Positions 24,960-37,972 of a stretch of 64,000 bases of DNA are shown piece by piece. Source of the DNA: Viscum album (lineage: Eukaryota; Streptophyta; Magnoliopsida; Santalales; Viscaceae); contig OY728163.1 of NCBI GenBank assembly GCA_963277665.1, positions 1,904,212,644 through 1,904,276,643 of the forward strand, written 5' to 3'. The notes under the pieces were generated by a model. It saw only the letters and a program-made list of their open reading frames with translations. It ran no database searches and was not told where the DNA came from. Position numbers and translations under genes: made by a program. How positions within the stretch are numbered: the first letter of the stretch is position 1; each line of letters begins with the position of its first letter.

Positions 24960-26100
24960 GTAATGGAAGAGTTTTCATGAATTATTTAGAAAATTGATCC
25001 AGTTGGTCACACATTTTATAAACTTCCTCTAGGTAATCAAATTGGTTTTTCATTAGAAATTTTAAAACATCTTGAGATTTTGGTTTTATAACTTCTTGTG
25101 GCTTAGGAGAGTTATTCATTTCTCCTCTACTATTGTTCCCTATTATTTCATACATGTTTCAAGGATTAAACATGTTGTTCTAAAAATTATATAATTTTTG
25201 TCAAAATATACCATAAAAAAAACAATATCCACTAAATCTCATTCTTTTATAGAAATATGATCCTTCTCTAAAATCGATTTATTGTGGTTCATAACAGCTT
25301 TCTATTTGTTTCCTCTTAATTTGGGTAAAGTTTCTTCTAAAGGTTCTTTTTAGATTTTATATATGTGATATATTTCTCGTATACTTTCTCAATCCAATAT
25401 TTCCAAGTATGTTTCTTATAACATTCAATGATAGTAAAATATGATGATCCTTTAAATTTAGTGGATGGAGATTTCACCTGATTCATATAGTGAGATTTCT
25501 TGGTAGCTTGAGATGATTCATCATTTATCCTGAAGGCCTTTTTGAAATTTTAATTAATTTTTATTAAGTTAATTTCAACCACTAGAAGTTTTGATTGAGT
25601 TTTAGAAATCTCATCTTCCTTAGCGGAATGTTTCTTACTAATATCTTTTACCATCTTTCCCTATTTAGGAACATTTAATTTAAGGTTTACAACCTTCAAA
25701 ATATAATAATCTTATTGTTTAAGGAAATATTTCCTTCCTTTAATATCCTTTACACTTTATTTATCCATTATTTTTATTAATTTATTGATTTTTTTAGTTT
25801 TCTCAATACATAATAATTTTCCATAGAAAATTTTATTTTCTCTATAATATTATTAACCTCCTTATTATTCTTCACTATTTGATGAATATCTATTTTTCAC
25901 AATATTTTAAATAAAGGTTCTAAATTTTTTTTGTAATTTCATATTCTAGATAATTATTGTTAGTAGAGTCATTCGAAAATTTCTTACTCAACATACTTCC
26001 TCTATTTCTAGTGAACACTTTATTATCAATAGTAAATTTATTATCTTAAGCTATTTTTTAAACTTCTTCCACTGATTTTTTCTTTAGAATTTTCTTCATA
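24960..26100 (-). pseudogene. S2 extended gag tail
   Basis: About 1.1 kb between zinc knuckle and protease, Lys/Glu/Asn-rich in fragments (for example VFTRNRGSMLSKKFSND near 25970-26020), many stops. Same position and length as the S1 tail; supports the Sirevirus assignment. Confidence 0.45.
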
Positions 26101-26975
26101 TTCACCAACTTTTTTTTGGGAAATTCATAGAAAAATTTCCAATTCCTCCACACTTAAAACATTTGATTGTAAGTTTTCTCCTATAATTTCCTCTACCAAT
26201 TTGATTGTTTTTCGAAATAAGATACATAATATTATCATTCATTTCATTATCTTAATTATTTTCTAAATCACTAAGTCTAGAATTCTTAGAATTTTATATT
26301 TTTAAATTATTCATAGCTACAAAATTCATTTCATCCTTTATCTTCTTTTTAAATGGTGTAGATTTCCACATCTCATAATAAACAATAATTTTATGCAATT
26401 TATCATGGGTTAAATCATCTTTATCTTATAAGGTTGATAGTTTAGAGTAAAACTAGATAGGGAAGTTTCTCATGAGTTTCATGAAAATAGTATAATCTTC
26501 TATGATATCTCTAAAACCTCTAATGTTTTACATTACTTTATTGAATCTGGTGAAGTACTCATCAATAGTTTTTTCATCTCTCATTATGATATCATGAAAC
26601 ATTCTTCACTAGATTTTTAAATTTTATTCCTTAACATTAGTGTTTCCTTCAATGATACTTTCAAGATTTTCCCAAATTTCATTATCTATTTTGAGACCCA
26701 TTACTTTCATGTAATGTTTTTGATAGATTCATAATAATATCATTCCTAGACTTTCTATAAACCTCAATGTTTCTATTTTCATAAAAAATCATAGGATAAT
26801 TTTTCTCAATGGGTGGAAACCCAATAGTTGATGCATCAATTATCTCGAAGACAAGTAGAAGAAGATAAGGTATCATTATATTTTTATATAAATGATACAT
26901 TTTTTATATAAAATGTAGAAATACCTTTGATATTTACTGAATTTCTATTTTTCATGATAAGGATTCAATAGGTCA
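26101..26975 (-). pseudogene. S2 gag with zinc knuckle
   Basis: The minus strand at about 26110-26165 reads KCFKCGGIGNFSMNF: a CX2CX4HX4C knuckle with His changed to Asn and the last Cys to Phe. Upstream, about 26470-26600 gives FHDIIMRDEKTIDEYFTRFNK, NIRGF and LMRNFPI, the core of copia Gag (F...M...E.VDEYF.RF..I...L). The 72-codon frame 26682-26900 is the N-terminal part, with YPMIFYENRNIEVYRK. Gag forms the particle; here stops and lost ligands make it dead. Confidence 0.7.
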
Positions 26976-26980
26976 ACATA

Positions 26981-26992
26981 GCTCTAATAACA
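26981..26992 (-). other. S2 primer-binding site (tRNA-iMet type)
   Basis: Minus strand TGTTATTAGAGC, 10 of 12 identical to TGGTATCAGAGC, 18 bases inside the 5' LTR edge at 27011. Confidence 0.6.
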
Positions 26993-27010
26993 CTTGATAT
27001 TAATGAGGAT

Positions 27011-29407
27011 TGTTGAACCACTGGCGGTGAATCAGTTCTGAGATTTTAAAAATTCTTATCTTTATAAAACTTAACCCCAATAAGTTTTTATAGTTATTTC
27101 CTTACCAACTTTTAAAATAAACTCACAAGTATGTAATTATAATAAATTAAACAAGGAACATAATATTTATATGATTTTTCCTTAGTGTGAGAACCTACAT
27201 CCTTTCCATAGACACTCTCATGGGTCTATGAAAATTAACTATTAGAAATAAGTGAATACAACTTTGACCCAACTTCTATTAGACTCATTCTAACTCATGA
27301 TAGGTATGATTATAATGACTCTCAACATTTTATATTTTTTTATTACAAAACTGATCCATAGCAGTAAGTTTGAGACTTTATAAATTCTTCTCCAAAAATT
27401 TTCATCTAAAATTCTATATGATTGCTCTATCCAATAATATTAATCTGGTGTGCCTATCATCATTTGATAGTATTCCATCTGATTCACCTTACTAAACCAG
27501 CACTTATTTTTCAAACCTATATTCTCTCTATCTTAACAAAAACACTACACCACAAAATCTACTCGAAATATTCATCTATTTTCTCTATCGAGTATTTTTA
27601 ACTGAAAATCATTATAGATCTATGATCAAAATCTATGTCCATTACTTTTCTTCAACCTGAAAGAAATTTAGTTGGAAACTCACTTCTCACACCAATTCTA
27701 TAGTGTTTCAAATTTTTATATGAAGTGGATAGTGTTAAGTATGATGTACATTGAATCCCTTCATATAATTTCTCCTAGACTGGAAAAGGTGGGAATCCCT
27801 TTTAATTTTCCCACTCCAAACAATTCAATGAAGTATTCTAGAATCTTCTTGAATATTTTTTAAACTTCATGAATTCTATCAAAATTACAACCATTATAAA
27901 ACTTTATTAAACTTAGATAAATCACAAAATAGTTGAAAACTCTCTTTTAATAGAAAGATAAAAAACCAATTGAAATAAAAAATTCATCATTTTTTTATTT
28001 TGTAACTTTACAACATTTATTGTAAAAGCTTCATCTAGAAAATGTTTTTCAAGAAACATTTTTCTAATAAAAAATATTCACTTCTGCATTTTTCTTCCTC
28101 TATTTGTCTCTATCTGATCACCCTACCTCATCTATAAACATTATATGATTATTTATGAAAGTCCATCTGGTAACATCGTGAATTTTTTTCCTATGTTACA
28201 TCAGATGTTCTTCTATCCAAAGATGCAACTCACTTCATAACTTTGCAACTTAAAAAATTTCTCATCATGTAATAAAACACTATACTTCAAATTCATAAAA
28301 ACAATATATCCATAAACATGGTTTTACATTATCTATTACTTATAACTTTCTGAAAAATAATTTCATCTATCTTTGTCCATTTCTCTTGATTCACTGAATA
28401 TTGTTGACTACATTGTTTTAACTTCTAAATACTTCATACATAGCCAAAATTATTTGACTTAAAACTCTGAATTTTACTTATTTGAATCCTACCCCTTTTT
28501 ATTGTTATAGATATTCAAATATGTATTTTTATGACACTTTTTTTCAAATTCTTCAAAAATGAAAAAAAAAATCAGTAAAGAAACATCAACTAATTATTTT
28601 ATTCCATTGATCATGATTTGGTACATTTGATATTCTGAATTTTTTATATCTAATGATCATGTGAAAACTATAATAAATATTCACTATTATCACCTCTTCT
28701 TACAATAAATTTAATTAGATGGTTTTTCTGGTAACTTTCAATTTGTATGTTTAAAAAACTTATGCAATAATTTTATGAAATAAAACTTATCAACTTCATT
28801 GGTATTTAAACTCAACAATGGTCTATCCAATTAGAAACTTTTCATCCTTATTTTTTCATCCAAAGAAAATTTCCAGTAACCTATATTATGTAAATTTTTA
28901 AACTCAACTCTAGAAACTTTTGTACCTATACATCTAATTCCTTTGTACAAACTTCAGCAAATTTCTATTCCAATACTTTCTTTAAAACTATCCATTTGGA
29001 AAAAAATTCATAAACTCTTCACACTTTTATTACAAAAAGACCACCTAGAAAACTCCAACTCTCACTTCAAATAAAATCTTATATCATGATATTTTCCATG
29101 ATGTTAGAAATATTGATGGAATAGTGAATCATTATCTGGCTTTCTTATAAATTCATTTTATAATGTCAAGTAAACTTTCCAAATTTTTTTACTTTCTGAA
29201 TTTCCCCCTTTTTAATAACTTTATAATAAAACTATCTTAAAAAACTTTTTTAACAAAATTTTATTATAATTATCAGCAAACATTCTTAAAAAAAATTATT
29301 AACAAACTTTCAAAACCTTCTTTCTCACTCATTTAAAAAAAACATTAAAAAATCTAGTTTTCAACAAGTAAAAATTTGGTTAGAAAAAACATCACAAGTG
29401 ATCTTCA
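27011..29407 (-). repeat. S2 5' LTR
   Basis: Partner of 17640-20052. Its inner edge reads TGTTGAACCACT on the plus strand, that is ...TTCAACA at the LTR end on the minus strand, keeping the canonical CA. The outer edge is GATCTTCA. Both LTRs keep TTGAT/ATGATCATGATTTGGTA-like and ATCTGATNA..CTACCTCAT blocks. Confidence 0.75.
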
Positions 29408-30429
29408 AAACTTTCAATAAATGATATATAATAAAGAGGAGATTAGAACATTAGCTTATAAAAACTCAACTACTAATAAAATGAATTTTCTATTATATCA
29501 TTATATTATATCTAATTATATTCTAAGGTAGTAAACTACGGTATCTTTATATCTTAATAAATTATATGCCCTTACGTGGAATATGCCTTTATGAATTATC
29601 ACATACAACATCACTATATCATACCTTATTATATAGTCTAATTATATATTATATACATATTAGGATTTAGGTAATATATTTATCAAATGTCACATGGAAT
29701 ATTTTTGTTGGAGGATGGATAATTATAAGTTTATAAATAGATGAGGGTATTAACACATTGTCCTCTTTAAACTTCCTCTACATTATCCATTTGTGGTGGT
29801 GTAAATCATGGTATAAAGTGATCACAGGATTTCTTATTTGATATATTATCAATGGATTATCATGGTGTGTTTTTAAACAATTAAAGATAGTTAAAAATAT
29901 AGTAAAATTGTTAAATAACCCATACTTACTCTATAAAACACTTATTTTTTCTTTTCACTCTATAAAAGGTGATAGTGATATATCTATAACATTTGTATTG
30001 AGGTTATTCCACACACCAAAGACCATGTACTCTACACACAAAATTCACACGAGGGTTGTTCTATATTGATACAGGCTATACCAATTTTTCACAAGTCCAT
30101 TTCAAATTTCCATAGTCCATGCTAACCAATTTTAAATTGTAATTTTATATCTTAAAGCTTACAACTATAGTTTTAAAAAAAAAATATGATAAGGATATGT
30201 AGTTTTCCATGTTAATTTTATTAACTATGGAACATTAAAATTATTCAAAGAAAAACATTTATGGTAAGTCATTCAAATTCATTCCTCAGTTGGTTATGAC
30301 TCCATGGAATGAGATGGGTGTTTATATCAATGGCCGATAAAAAATAGGTTATTTGTAGAATTTTTTTTATGGAATTGATTTAATAAAATAATATTCTACA
30401 TGAATTTATAATAATTGTAAAATATTTAT
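29408..30429. other. AT-rich spacer between S2 and G1
   Basis: Short words ATTATATA and TATATC dominate. No paired repeat, no open frame, no recognised motif. Confidence 0.45.
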
Positions 30430-33116
30430 TATAATGACTTTAGTTTTTTTGTTTGAACCTTCAAAATATTTTTAAATAATATTTTCAGATCCAGTCCTGA
30501 AATTGGCATAGATTTATAGGCCCATTGAAGCCTCAGTATTGATATATTTAAAAAATTAAATATAATATACCACACACACACAAAATTTTATAACTAATGA
30601 AATATCTCTTGAATGGTGTCTCATATGTGAAAATAATGGCCTCCATTAAATCTAAAACATTGGTTTTACTATAAATGTGATATAATTTTCATCTATTCCA
30701 GGTGTTTTGGTGGGGTGATGTCGCTAGTGGAAAATTAAAAGGAGTAATAAATTAAATTATTTTATTTATTTATTTATCTAATTAAATGTTAAACCTATTA
30801 AACCCATTATTTATACCTGATTATTTACATTTTACAAGTTCATATGCATAACCCTATGAGATTCATCTAGAGGGAGACATACTATAAGGAGAACTTCTAA
30901 TGAACACTCATAGAAATTTGAGGATTGATAATTGAATTCAATGGAATTTGTTATAAATGTCACATGTAGTAACATCCTTCACTAATGATCAATATAAATC
31001 CAAGGTAGAGATTTTTTTTATATTTTATACCAATTCAAAATATTTTTATGAATGGGGATTGTTTCAACTCAAATTAATCCAGTGTTTTTCATTGTATGGC
31101 CTCTAAGAATTTTATTTTATTCCTAGATAAGGAATTAGTAATTTTATTGATTTTATTATCATGAAACCTTTGTGATTCATTATTTTTTCATTGATTAATT
31201 TTTTCCAAACCTAACATGAAAAACATCAATTCCTCACTTTTTATTTTAGGTATTTCTACTTTCATTCTATGTGTGTTCATCCTCATTATTCAGTTTGTTT
31301 GATGATTCAACGTTTTTTAGAAACCATTTTCCATGTGTAATCATTCTTTAAATTTTATGGATCATTGTTGTATATTCGACATCACAGATCACATCATAGT
31401 AGAGGATCAATGAGGATGATGGAAACCCGAGGCATGATTTAGGATGACATATTTCATGGGTTAGGACTCATAGTGTGATATTCTTTGATGGAGATCACGT
31501 TTTCAGAAAGTAATGCCCAAAAAATAATTTACAGTGAAAAAATATTCATAAATGACGACTCAGTGGGGTTTTCAAGCAGAAATCATAGAAAATCCAAAGG
31601 GGCGATGATAAATTATAATATGAATTAAAAATAAAAGATTCAAAAAAAATACCCAACTACATAGCATATATTTCATAAGAACACACATCATGTGTCTTGA
31701 TACTTGAGGTAGATATGGTTTTAAGAATCATTAAATATCACATAGCCACATGTAATGTCCACACATCACGTGGAACCAGGGATGATAAACTCAATGTATA
31801 CTCCAATTACACACCTAGGATCCATGTGAACCCACATGTTGTGTGTTTTAGGGCCACGCCCCATATACCCATTAGAGGGACATGGATTAGAAATCCTAGC
31901 ATATTCTAAGTATCACCTCAACCTTTACATGTCATATAATATTGATGACATGTTGTGTACTTCACTTTCTCTACAATTATATACTTTAAAGTGTCATCTC
32001 TGAATATTTTTTTTGTGTGGAACATGGTAGTGGACATGCTTATAGATACAAATAAGAGGACTAAGGAAAATAAATAATGATCGACCATAAGTTTTTGAAT
32101 GTCATTATTTTATATCAGATACTCATAGTGAAAGACAACCAAACATGGAAGTATATTGTTCCAGAAAATGGTATCCTTTTACTATCCCTAAGTATGGTCA
32201 GTAATACCCCCATGGGATTAGTGCACAATATTCTCTATCTACATATTCAGATAGGTTTGGTATCCCCCACCTTTATAGGGTGTGGGATCCTCAATCTAAG
32301 GGGTCATCATCCCCCATTTTCAAGAGCTCAAAAAGGGTGTAGGATTATCCAATGGGGTCATAATCCCCATTTATTCTACTAAAGTTTTAGGGTCCTATAT
32401 TATTGATATTGAGAGGTTATGTGGGTTTAAGGATAATATGATTTAGATATCATAAATTGCATTCAGAATCCTCAGGTTGGATGTAAAGATTGAGATCATA
32501 CTCTGGGAACTGATTACCTCCCTTGAGCATTTCTTGGTTTTCCATCCTTTTTTCCTTTCTTATTGTTATTATAATGTGACTCTCATCTTAATGTTTTACT
32601 TCTTGGTGATTTTGGTGCATCATACTGAGTATGTATATACTCACCCCTACATGGGTTATGCTTACATTTGTTATGTCTTATGTAGTTGAAATTCCTTTTA
32701 ACAGAGACCGAGGTATACCGTAAGAGGGTGGAGTACACATATCCTTAGTGGTGGAGATGGTTGTAGCATGGAGGTTTTATTTAGAGATAGTTTAATTTTT
32801 TTTAGTAGGTTTGACTCGTGTCTCATTAGTGGTCTTGTATTTTCTCCTTTTAAAATTTATACTTAGGTGGTGTTATACACTATTTTAGAATTAGAGGTTT
32901 TTCATGAATTTTTAGTTTCATATTTTTACTTTTTCATGTTACTCTAGTGTTTGGAGATACATGTTTTTATACAGGTTCGTTAGGATAAGGCCTCCTATAT
33001 ATGTGATATACCCACTCAATGATAGTCATCATCCCCTATCCTATTTAATGTGTACTTGGGGTGGAACACTTGATTCACTACCATCTCATAGGGATATATT
33101 GGGTTGTGTCATGTCA
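30430..33116 (+). repeat. G1 5' LTR
   Basis: Repeats at 37973-40034 and 47471-47748. Shared landmarks: CCTCAATATTGATATATT...TATATC near the start (30530/38070), GAGGGAGA..CA..A...GAACTTC (30870/38420), GAGATTTGAGGAT (30930/38460), ACATCCTTCACCAATGAT (30970/38515), GTATCCCCCACC.TTATAGGGTGTGG (32255/39810), and TGAGATCATACTCTGGG (32490/47490). It ends ATGTCA, four bases before the primer site. The CACATG/GTGT-rich zone at 31680-31960 is discussed under findings. Confidence 0.7.
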
Positions 33117-33119
33117 GAG

Positions 33120-33130
33120 TGGTATCAGAT
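33120..33130 (+). other. G1 primer-binding site (tRNA-iMet type)
   Basis: TGGTATCAGAT, 10 of 11 to the plant consensus TGGTATCAGAGC, placed just after the LTR end CA. Confidence 0.75.
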
Positions 33131-33660
33131 ACTAGGTTTTCTAAGGACTGTAGATCTAATATAAACAAGTAGTGTGGATTTTTTTTGGGCATTAGGGTAA
33201 TGGTGTTGATTTCTTTAGGTTAACTATCATGATAGGGAATCTAGTGATGGTGTGATGGGTGATGTATGCATACATAAGGACTCTATTTACCAGCTTTTCA
33301 ACTTGGTGCATGGAGACACCACTTGGAAAAATGGTACATATATCATATAGGAATGATTTTTGATTTCCTTATACATCTTAAGTCAGCTTTACAGATATGA
33401 TCTATTGACTGTGGGACATCTTGAAAATTATAGGATTTCTCTGGGTTGATAACAAATCAAAATTCCATGATAGGATAAAGATGAGGATCATCTCAATGAT
33501 GAGGCCTAAGTTCCTGGGGTGTTACCTCCAAGTTGATATTGAGTGGTATATCTACCCATTGAGTGAAGATCAGACCTACCTCAGGTAGTTCAAGCTTATT
33601 TTTTATATCTTGATGAATTTAAGAACATTCTATTCGCACAGGACAATGATATGAATAGTG
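33131..33660 (+). other. G1 leader
   Basis: Transcribed, non-coding stretch between the primer site and the first Gag motif; no open frame or structure I can support. Confidence 0.4.
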
Positions 33661-34620
33661 TGAGTGAACTTTATGAGTTTTTAAGGTAGATAGATTCTAT
33701 ATTTTGGGGGGATCTATACCCCATGAAAGTGGATAACTAGCTTAAGTCGATGATTTGAGTATTCTGCATCATTAGGACTCCTCGTAACCAGATGTTCATT
33801 ATAATAACTATCCTTCTACATGGATGAACTGGGCAATGGTGGAGTTGGGTGACCCATATGCATGATGATGTAATTCTTCGTTGGGATGAGTTGGAGGACC
33901 TTTTTAGATAGAAGTATTTCCTTGTGAAGATATGGTTAGTACACATTCAAGAGATTTTGGATATTCAATGGGGTATAATGTCAGTCATAGTGTATGCAGT
34001 GAGGTTTACTAACCACTCACTGTAGTCTATAGATATGGTTTAAGATAGATATTTTCATGCATAGAACTTCAAGTGAGAATTTCACTGGGATGTTTGTGCT
34101 GGAGTAGTGTATCTCTATATTCCCTCTTATTTTGGGGTACTATAGATAGATCTTGTGGTAGAGAGATTCTAGGATCAATTCCATTCAATGGTTTTGGAGT
34201 CCAGTAGCCACCATGTTGCAGAGCCACTAAATAAAATTAACATGTGACAGATATATGGGGCATGATGGAATAGAAAACCTCATGTGTGGAGATCATTAAC
34301 ATATGAATCCTAGAGGGAACCAATTTAGTAATGATATAAGAGATAATATACTTGTGTGGTTCAGGGGTATATTTATTGGGATTTCTCAACCCATTGGGTA
34401 TTAGAAGATAAGGAGATAGTTGATCAGCCACCTTGGTAGTAGAAAAAACATGAAAAAAGAGGTCTACATGGTGGTGGATGTGGAAGAGGAGCAAGGAAAG
34501 CAATATGAGTTGGCCATCAATATGATCTAATACTACTATGACCACCTCCAGGTGGTCCACACTAGGATAAGGGAGCTAGCGGTCAGGGGTGGGGATAACT
34601 GCAAGAAGTAGAGTCTTACT
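33661..34620 (+). pseudogene. G1 gag
   Basis: FWGDLYPMKVDN, LKSMI and VFCIIRTPRNQM at about 33698-33800 match the Gag N-terminal core. Then GQWWSWVTHMHDDVILRWDE and LEDLFR (33828-33906) give the central WW...W.EF...F block. VYAVRFT (near 33990), DRYFHA and FHWDVCAGVVYLYIPS follow. The region 34230-34620 is the nucleocapsid end, Gly/His/Lys-rich in pieces, with no readable zinc knuckle. The 107-codon antisense frame at 34237-34560 is a shadow. Several frameshifts and stops. Confidence 0.7.
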
Positions 34621-34659
34621 AACTTGAGTATCTATGCATGATATTAAGTATAACCTATG

Positions 34660-35100
34660 TATTCCCAACTTTAGTAGTAGTTTTGATAGATATAGGAATT
34701 TTCCATTCCTTCATTGTGACTTCCCTAGTTCAAGATCTATATATTCCAATGAAACCTATACCCTAACCATTATATATAGAGACACATTCTCAGGGAGACT
34801 CGATAATCACACTCATCTTTCAACAATGTGATTTGACTCTTAGAGGAGATAATTTTGAGTGGGATCTCTTCATAGTTGTGATGAGACCCTAAAATTTCAT
34901 TCTCAGTGTGGACTAGTTTTTGAAATTCCATTCCAAGATTGAATATTTTCAATAGAGGGTGTGGTATTTTTAAGTTGATGGGGAAATAGTTTCCATTATT
35001 GGTGAGAATTAAATTTAGGTAGAACAAGTTTGGAACAAGTGCATGTGGTTACAACCCATATGTCAATGGTTGGCTAGTATAGCTCTTTAAATAGTGGATT
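34660..35100 (+). pseudogene. G1 protease
   Basis: VLIDIGIFHSFIVTSLVQDL at about 34677-34737 matches the gypsy protease loop VLFDTGASHSFIS..F...L. The catalytic Asp is kept; Thr-Gly-Ala-Ser reads Ile-Gly-Ile-Phe. Then IETHSQGDSIITLIFQQCDL and EWDLFIVVM follow the family pattern of the C-terminal half. Partly open, but the substituted flap and later stops suggest it is inactive. Confidence 0.65.
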
Positions 35101-36040
35101 TTATGGGATTTTCGTTTCTTGCAGTGGCAGAGGAGTATAAGGATATCTACCCTGAGGATGATTAGGGTTTACCACCTCATCAGGGAGACCGATTTCTGCA
35201 TTGAATTACAGCTAGGGACTACTCTGATATCTTTAGCAGCAAAATGAATGAACTCTGAAGATCTTAATGAGATGAGGGTTTAGTTATAGGACCTATAGAG
35301 GAAAGGTTTCATCAGGACCAGTGTGTCCCTTAGGTATCCCCAATTTTATTTTTCCAAGAAGAATGATGGGATATTGATGTTTTGTGTGGATTATCATCAC
35401 TTCAATTAGATATCCATCAAAAATAAGTATCCACGCCAAGAATCAATGACCTATTTGATCAGTGGAATGGTGTTACATGGTTCTCAAAGATTTCCCCAGG
35501 ACTAGTTATCACCATCCATATGTTTTATAGGAGGAAATAATGAATATGGAATTATAATGTTGCTACAATTATTACAAGTATCTATTGATTCTCTTTAGCT
35601 TGATGAATGGACTTGTCTTCATTGATGGCATCCTCATGTACTTGGAATTAGAGGTAGAGTATGTGATGCATTTTAGGATGGTTTTAGACATGCTCTGAGA
35701 TTACCATATTTATGGGAAGCTCTCAAACTATTAGTTTTTGATTTGAGGGGTCCACATCCTAGGACATTTCATCTCAGAAGAGGGATTGGTAGTAGACCCA
35801 TCAAAGATCAAGGCAATATTGCCTTGGGAGACACCCAAGATCATGACTGAGGTGAGTATCTTATTTTACTTAGGTGTCTATTACCAGATATGTGTGCATG
35901 ATTTTTCTATGATCACAGTACCGCTGAAAACATTGACAGAAAATGTTAATTCATTCATGTGGATGGAGAATTTCCAACTTGCAATTGAGGAGTTGTGACA
36001 TCGATTGATGAACATCTCCATCTTGAGACTGTTAGAGGAG
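35101..36040 (+). pseudogene. G1 reverse transcriptase
   Basis: EEYKDIYPED and GLPPHQGDR (about 35127-35195) open the domain (family F.DVFPEELPGLPPDR). GFIRTSV, KKNDGILMFCVDYHHFN and ISIKNKYP (35310-35440) are RT blocks 1-2. INDLFDQWNGVTWFSKIS follows (about 35443-35500). The catalytic block at 35618-35632 reads VFIDGIL where F.DD is needed, so the second Asp is Gly. LGHFISEEGLVVDPSKIKAI and VSILFYLGVYYQI (about 35758-35900) are the connection part. Frameshifts and loss of the Asp pair make it inactive. Confidence 0.75.
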
Positions 36041-36460
36041 AGAGTTGAGTATGTGGTGTTTTTTATGCCTCTAAAGGTTGTATTGGATTTATTCTAATGT
36101 ATATATAGGTGTTGATTTTTTATGGGTCCCAACAGCTGATACCACATGAGTAGAGTTAAGCAACCCATGATTTGGAGTTGGTAGTTGTAGTGTTCTTATT
36201 TAAGACCTAGTAAAAATGCCTTCTAGGGGAGTGATTTATCATCTATTATGACCATAAGAGTATCAAGTATATCTTCTCTCATAAATATATCATCCTGAGT
36301 TAGAGTCAATGGTTTTATTTCCTACAGGATTATGTCATTTAGATAGTCTATACTCCCATGAAAAGGAATGTGATGGTTTTTTACCTTAGAAATAAACCAA
36401 AGTAATTGTTTTTAGGATATTTGTTGGAGTAGTTATCCTTTATTCAGATTACCATTATAG
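36041..36460 (+). pseudogene. G1 RNase H
   Basis: THDLELVVVVFLFKT (about 36155-36205) followed by YYDHKSIKYIFSHK (about 36240-36285) and FLQDYVI...VYTPMKRNVM match the gypsy RNase H (HDLELAAVVFALK, TDHKSLKYIF, DY...YHPGKANVVADALS). The degraded N-terminal YTDAS block lies just before. Stops throughout. Confidence 0.65.
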
Positions 36461-36770
36461 AAAATTGAGGAGTGTCACACCTTTAATCGATTTTTTTTAC
36501 CCATCATCTTCTCTAGTGCTTTAGGGTAGCATGGCTTTGGGATGTTGATTATGAGGTATTGTGTGACCAGATATCCATGGTACATGATCCTGATGGATTT
36601 TTTGAAGGTGGGGATCACATAATCCTTTAACAAAAAAATATAATGGTTCTAATTATACTACAAAAGGGGTTGTTAAGGTAGTTTCATACACCCCCTTAAT
36701 GGTATATCTAAGTGTGGAAAAAATGTATTAGGGTGTTCATTATCAATTTTGGTGGTTAAGAATTAAGAGT
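36461..36770 (+). pseudogene. G1 RNase H-integrase link
   Basis: About 0.3 kb where the HHCC zinc-binding part of integrase is expected. No confident Cys/His motif seen; only scattered stops and AT-rich codons. Confidence 0.35.
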
Positions 36771-37560
36771 AGTGCAGAAGATTTTATCTCCTGATGTCTC
36801 ACCTATTAGTTGGTTAATACTAAGTATCAGATACCTAGAGGTTGGTTTCATCCTCTTGAGGTACTAGAGTGGAAGTGGGATTGTATATTTGTGGACTTTG
36901 TGATGGGGATGCCATGATTAGTGAAAGGTTGTGATGCTATATAGGTGATTATTGATTGGCTCTCTAAGTCGGCCTAATTCCTTGACATTTGAGAGAATAT
37001 TTCAATAGATATCTTAGAATTATTATACATGAAGGAGATATCACAACATCATGGAGGTCCCCCGATTATTATTTCAAACTTTAGTACTCGATTCAGGCCT
37101 TGATTGTGGAAAGTATTACAATCGTCTTTCAGAACTCAGTTATAGATGAGAATAGAATTCCATGCCCTGATAGATGGATCAACTATATAGACCATTTAGA
37201 TACTTGAGGGTATATTTCAATCTTGTGCATTAGACTTTGTCAAAATCTAGGTGGATCACCTACCCTTTGTGGAGTTTTCATGAAAAAATAGGTATCCTTG
37301 CACTACTAGTATGACAACATTTGAGGCCTTATATGGGGGAACCTACAAGGAACCCTTTTATTGGTTGGAAAAAGGATATTTGGTAATTATGATTCCAAAG
37401 TTAGTAAAAGTGATGGTAGAGAGAGTTAAAATCTTACAGTATTGTATTAGGACTTACCAATTCCATTATAAATCTTATTTAGACCGATGATGGATACATT
37501 TGGGGTTAGATGGGGGAGATAACGTATTCTTAAAGGTCTCACCTCAGTGAGGATTGTATA
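36771..37560 (+). pseudogene. G1 integrase catalytic core
   Basis: IPRGWFHPLEVLEWKWD then FVDFVMGMP (about 36828-36918) matches P.GLLQPL..PEWKWE.I.MDFV.GLP. VIIDWLSKSA near 36945-36975 carries the first catalytic Asp. The second block reads IIISNFSTRFRP (about 37060-37095) where the family has SIVSDRDPRF, so the second Asp is Asn. ILEGIFQSCALDF near 37200-37240 keeps the third (Glu) position. Pieces of the FAYN.SY..S and EALYG blocks follow. With D-N-E instead of D-D-E, plus stops, it is inactive. Confidence 0.7.
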
Positions 37561-37972
37561 GATTTGGTTGAGGTAAAAAGTTATATCTAATATTAATTAA
37601 CCTTTTATAGATACTTCATAGGATCACAGAGGTGGTGTACCACTTAACTTTACCTTCACATCTACAGCAGGTGCATGACTTCTTCCACATGTTGCAGCTG
37701 TAGAGATACAAGCATGACTCATCACATGTCTTTTAATAGGGTGAGTTGGTGATTGGGGATGGATATACCTTCATGGAGTACTAGTATATATCAAGGATTA
37801 GTAGGATAATATCCTCTATAGGCAAGTTATTTCCCTTGTGTGCCTTCATTGGCAGCCTGGGAATCACTAGTAGAGCTTGTGGGAGCGGGATAATCAGATA
37901 CAAGCTCAGTACCCTCACATGTTTGTGTAGATTACTGTATTTTTGGATGAAAATACTTGTAGTTGATGACAA
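37561..37972 (+). pseudogene. G1 integrase C-terminus, chromodomain-like end
   Basis: Near 37800-37915 the plus strand gives VISLVCLHWQPGNH, two stops, SLWERDNQIQAQYPHMF, matching the chromovirus tail (VLW.....EEATWE.E..MR..YPHLF). In chromoviruses this tail helps target integration to heterochromatin. The usual polypurine tract after it is decayed, and the 3' LTR begins at 37973. Confidence 0.6.

Larger units (their letters stand above)
17640..29407 (-). mobile_element. S2: Sirevirus-like Ty1/copia retrotransposon on the minus strand
   Basis: About 11.8 kb with paired 2.4 kb LTRs (17640-20052 and 27011-29407), a primer site at 26981-26992 and polypurine tracts at 20052-20424, all placed for minus-strand polarity. 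From high to low coordinates the interior reads gag, zinc knuckle, long gag tail, protease, integrase, RT, RNase H: copia order. Unlike S1 it goes from RNase H to the polypurine tracts in under 0.5 kb, so it lacks an env-like region. About 1.2 kb of unrelated sequence interrupts pol. LTRs look roughly 70-75% identical by eye; no clear target duplication remains. Confidence 0.78.

Noticed and set aside
17635..29412. Target-site duplication for S2
   Set aside because: Flanking bases AGCAT and AAACT match at only two of five positions; no support.
34237..34560. 107-codon minus-strand open frame, His-rich
   Set aside because: Antisense shadow of the G1 gag end; plus-strand Gag similarity runs across it.
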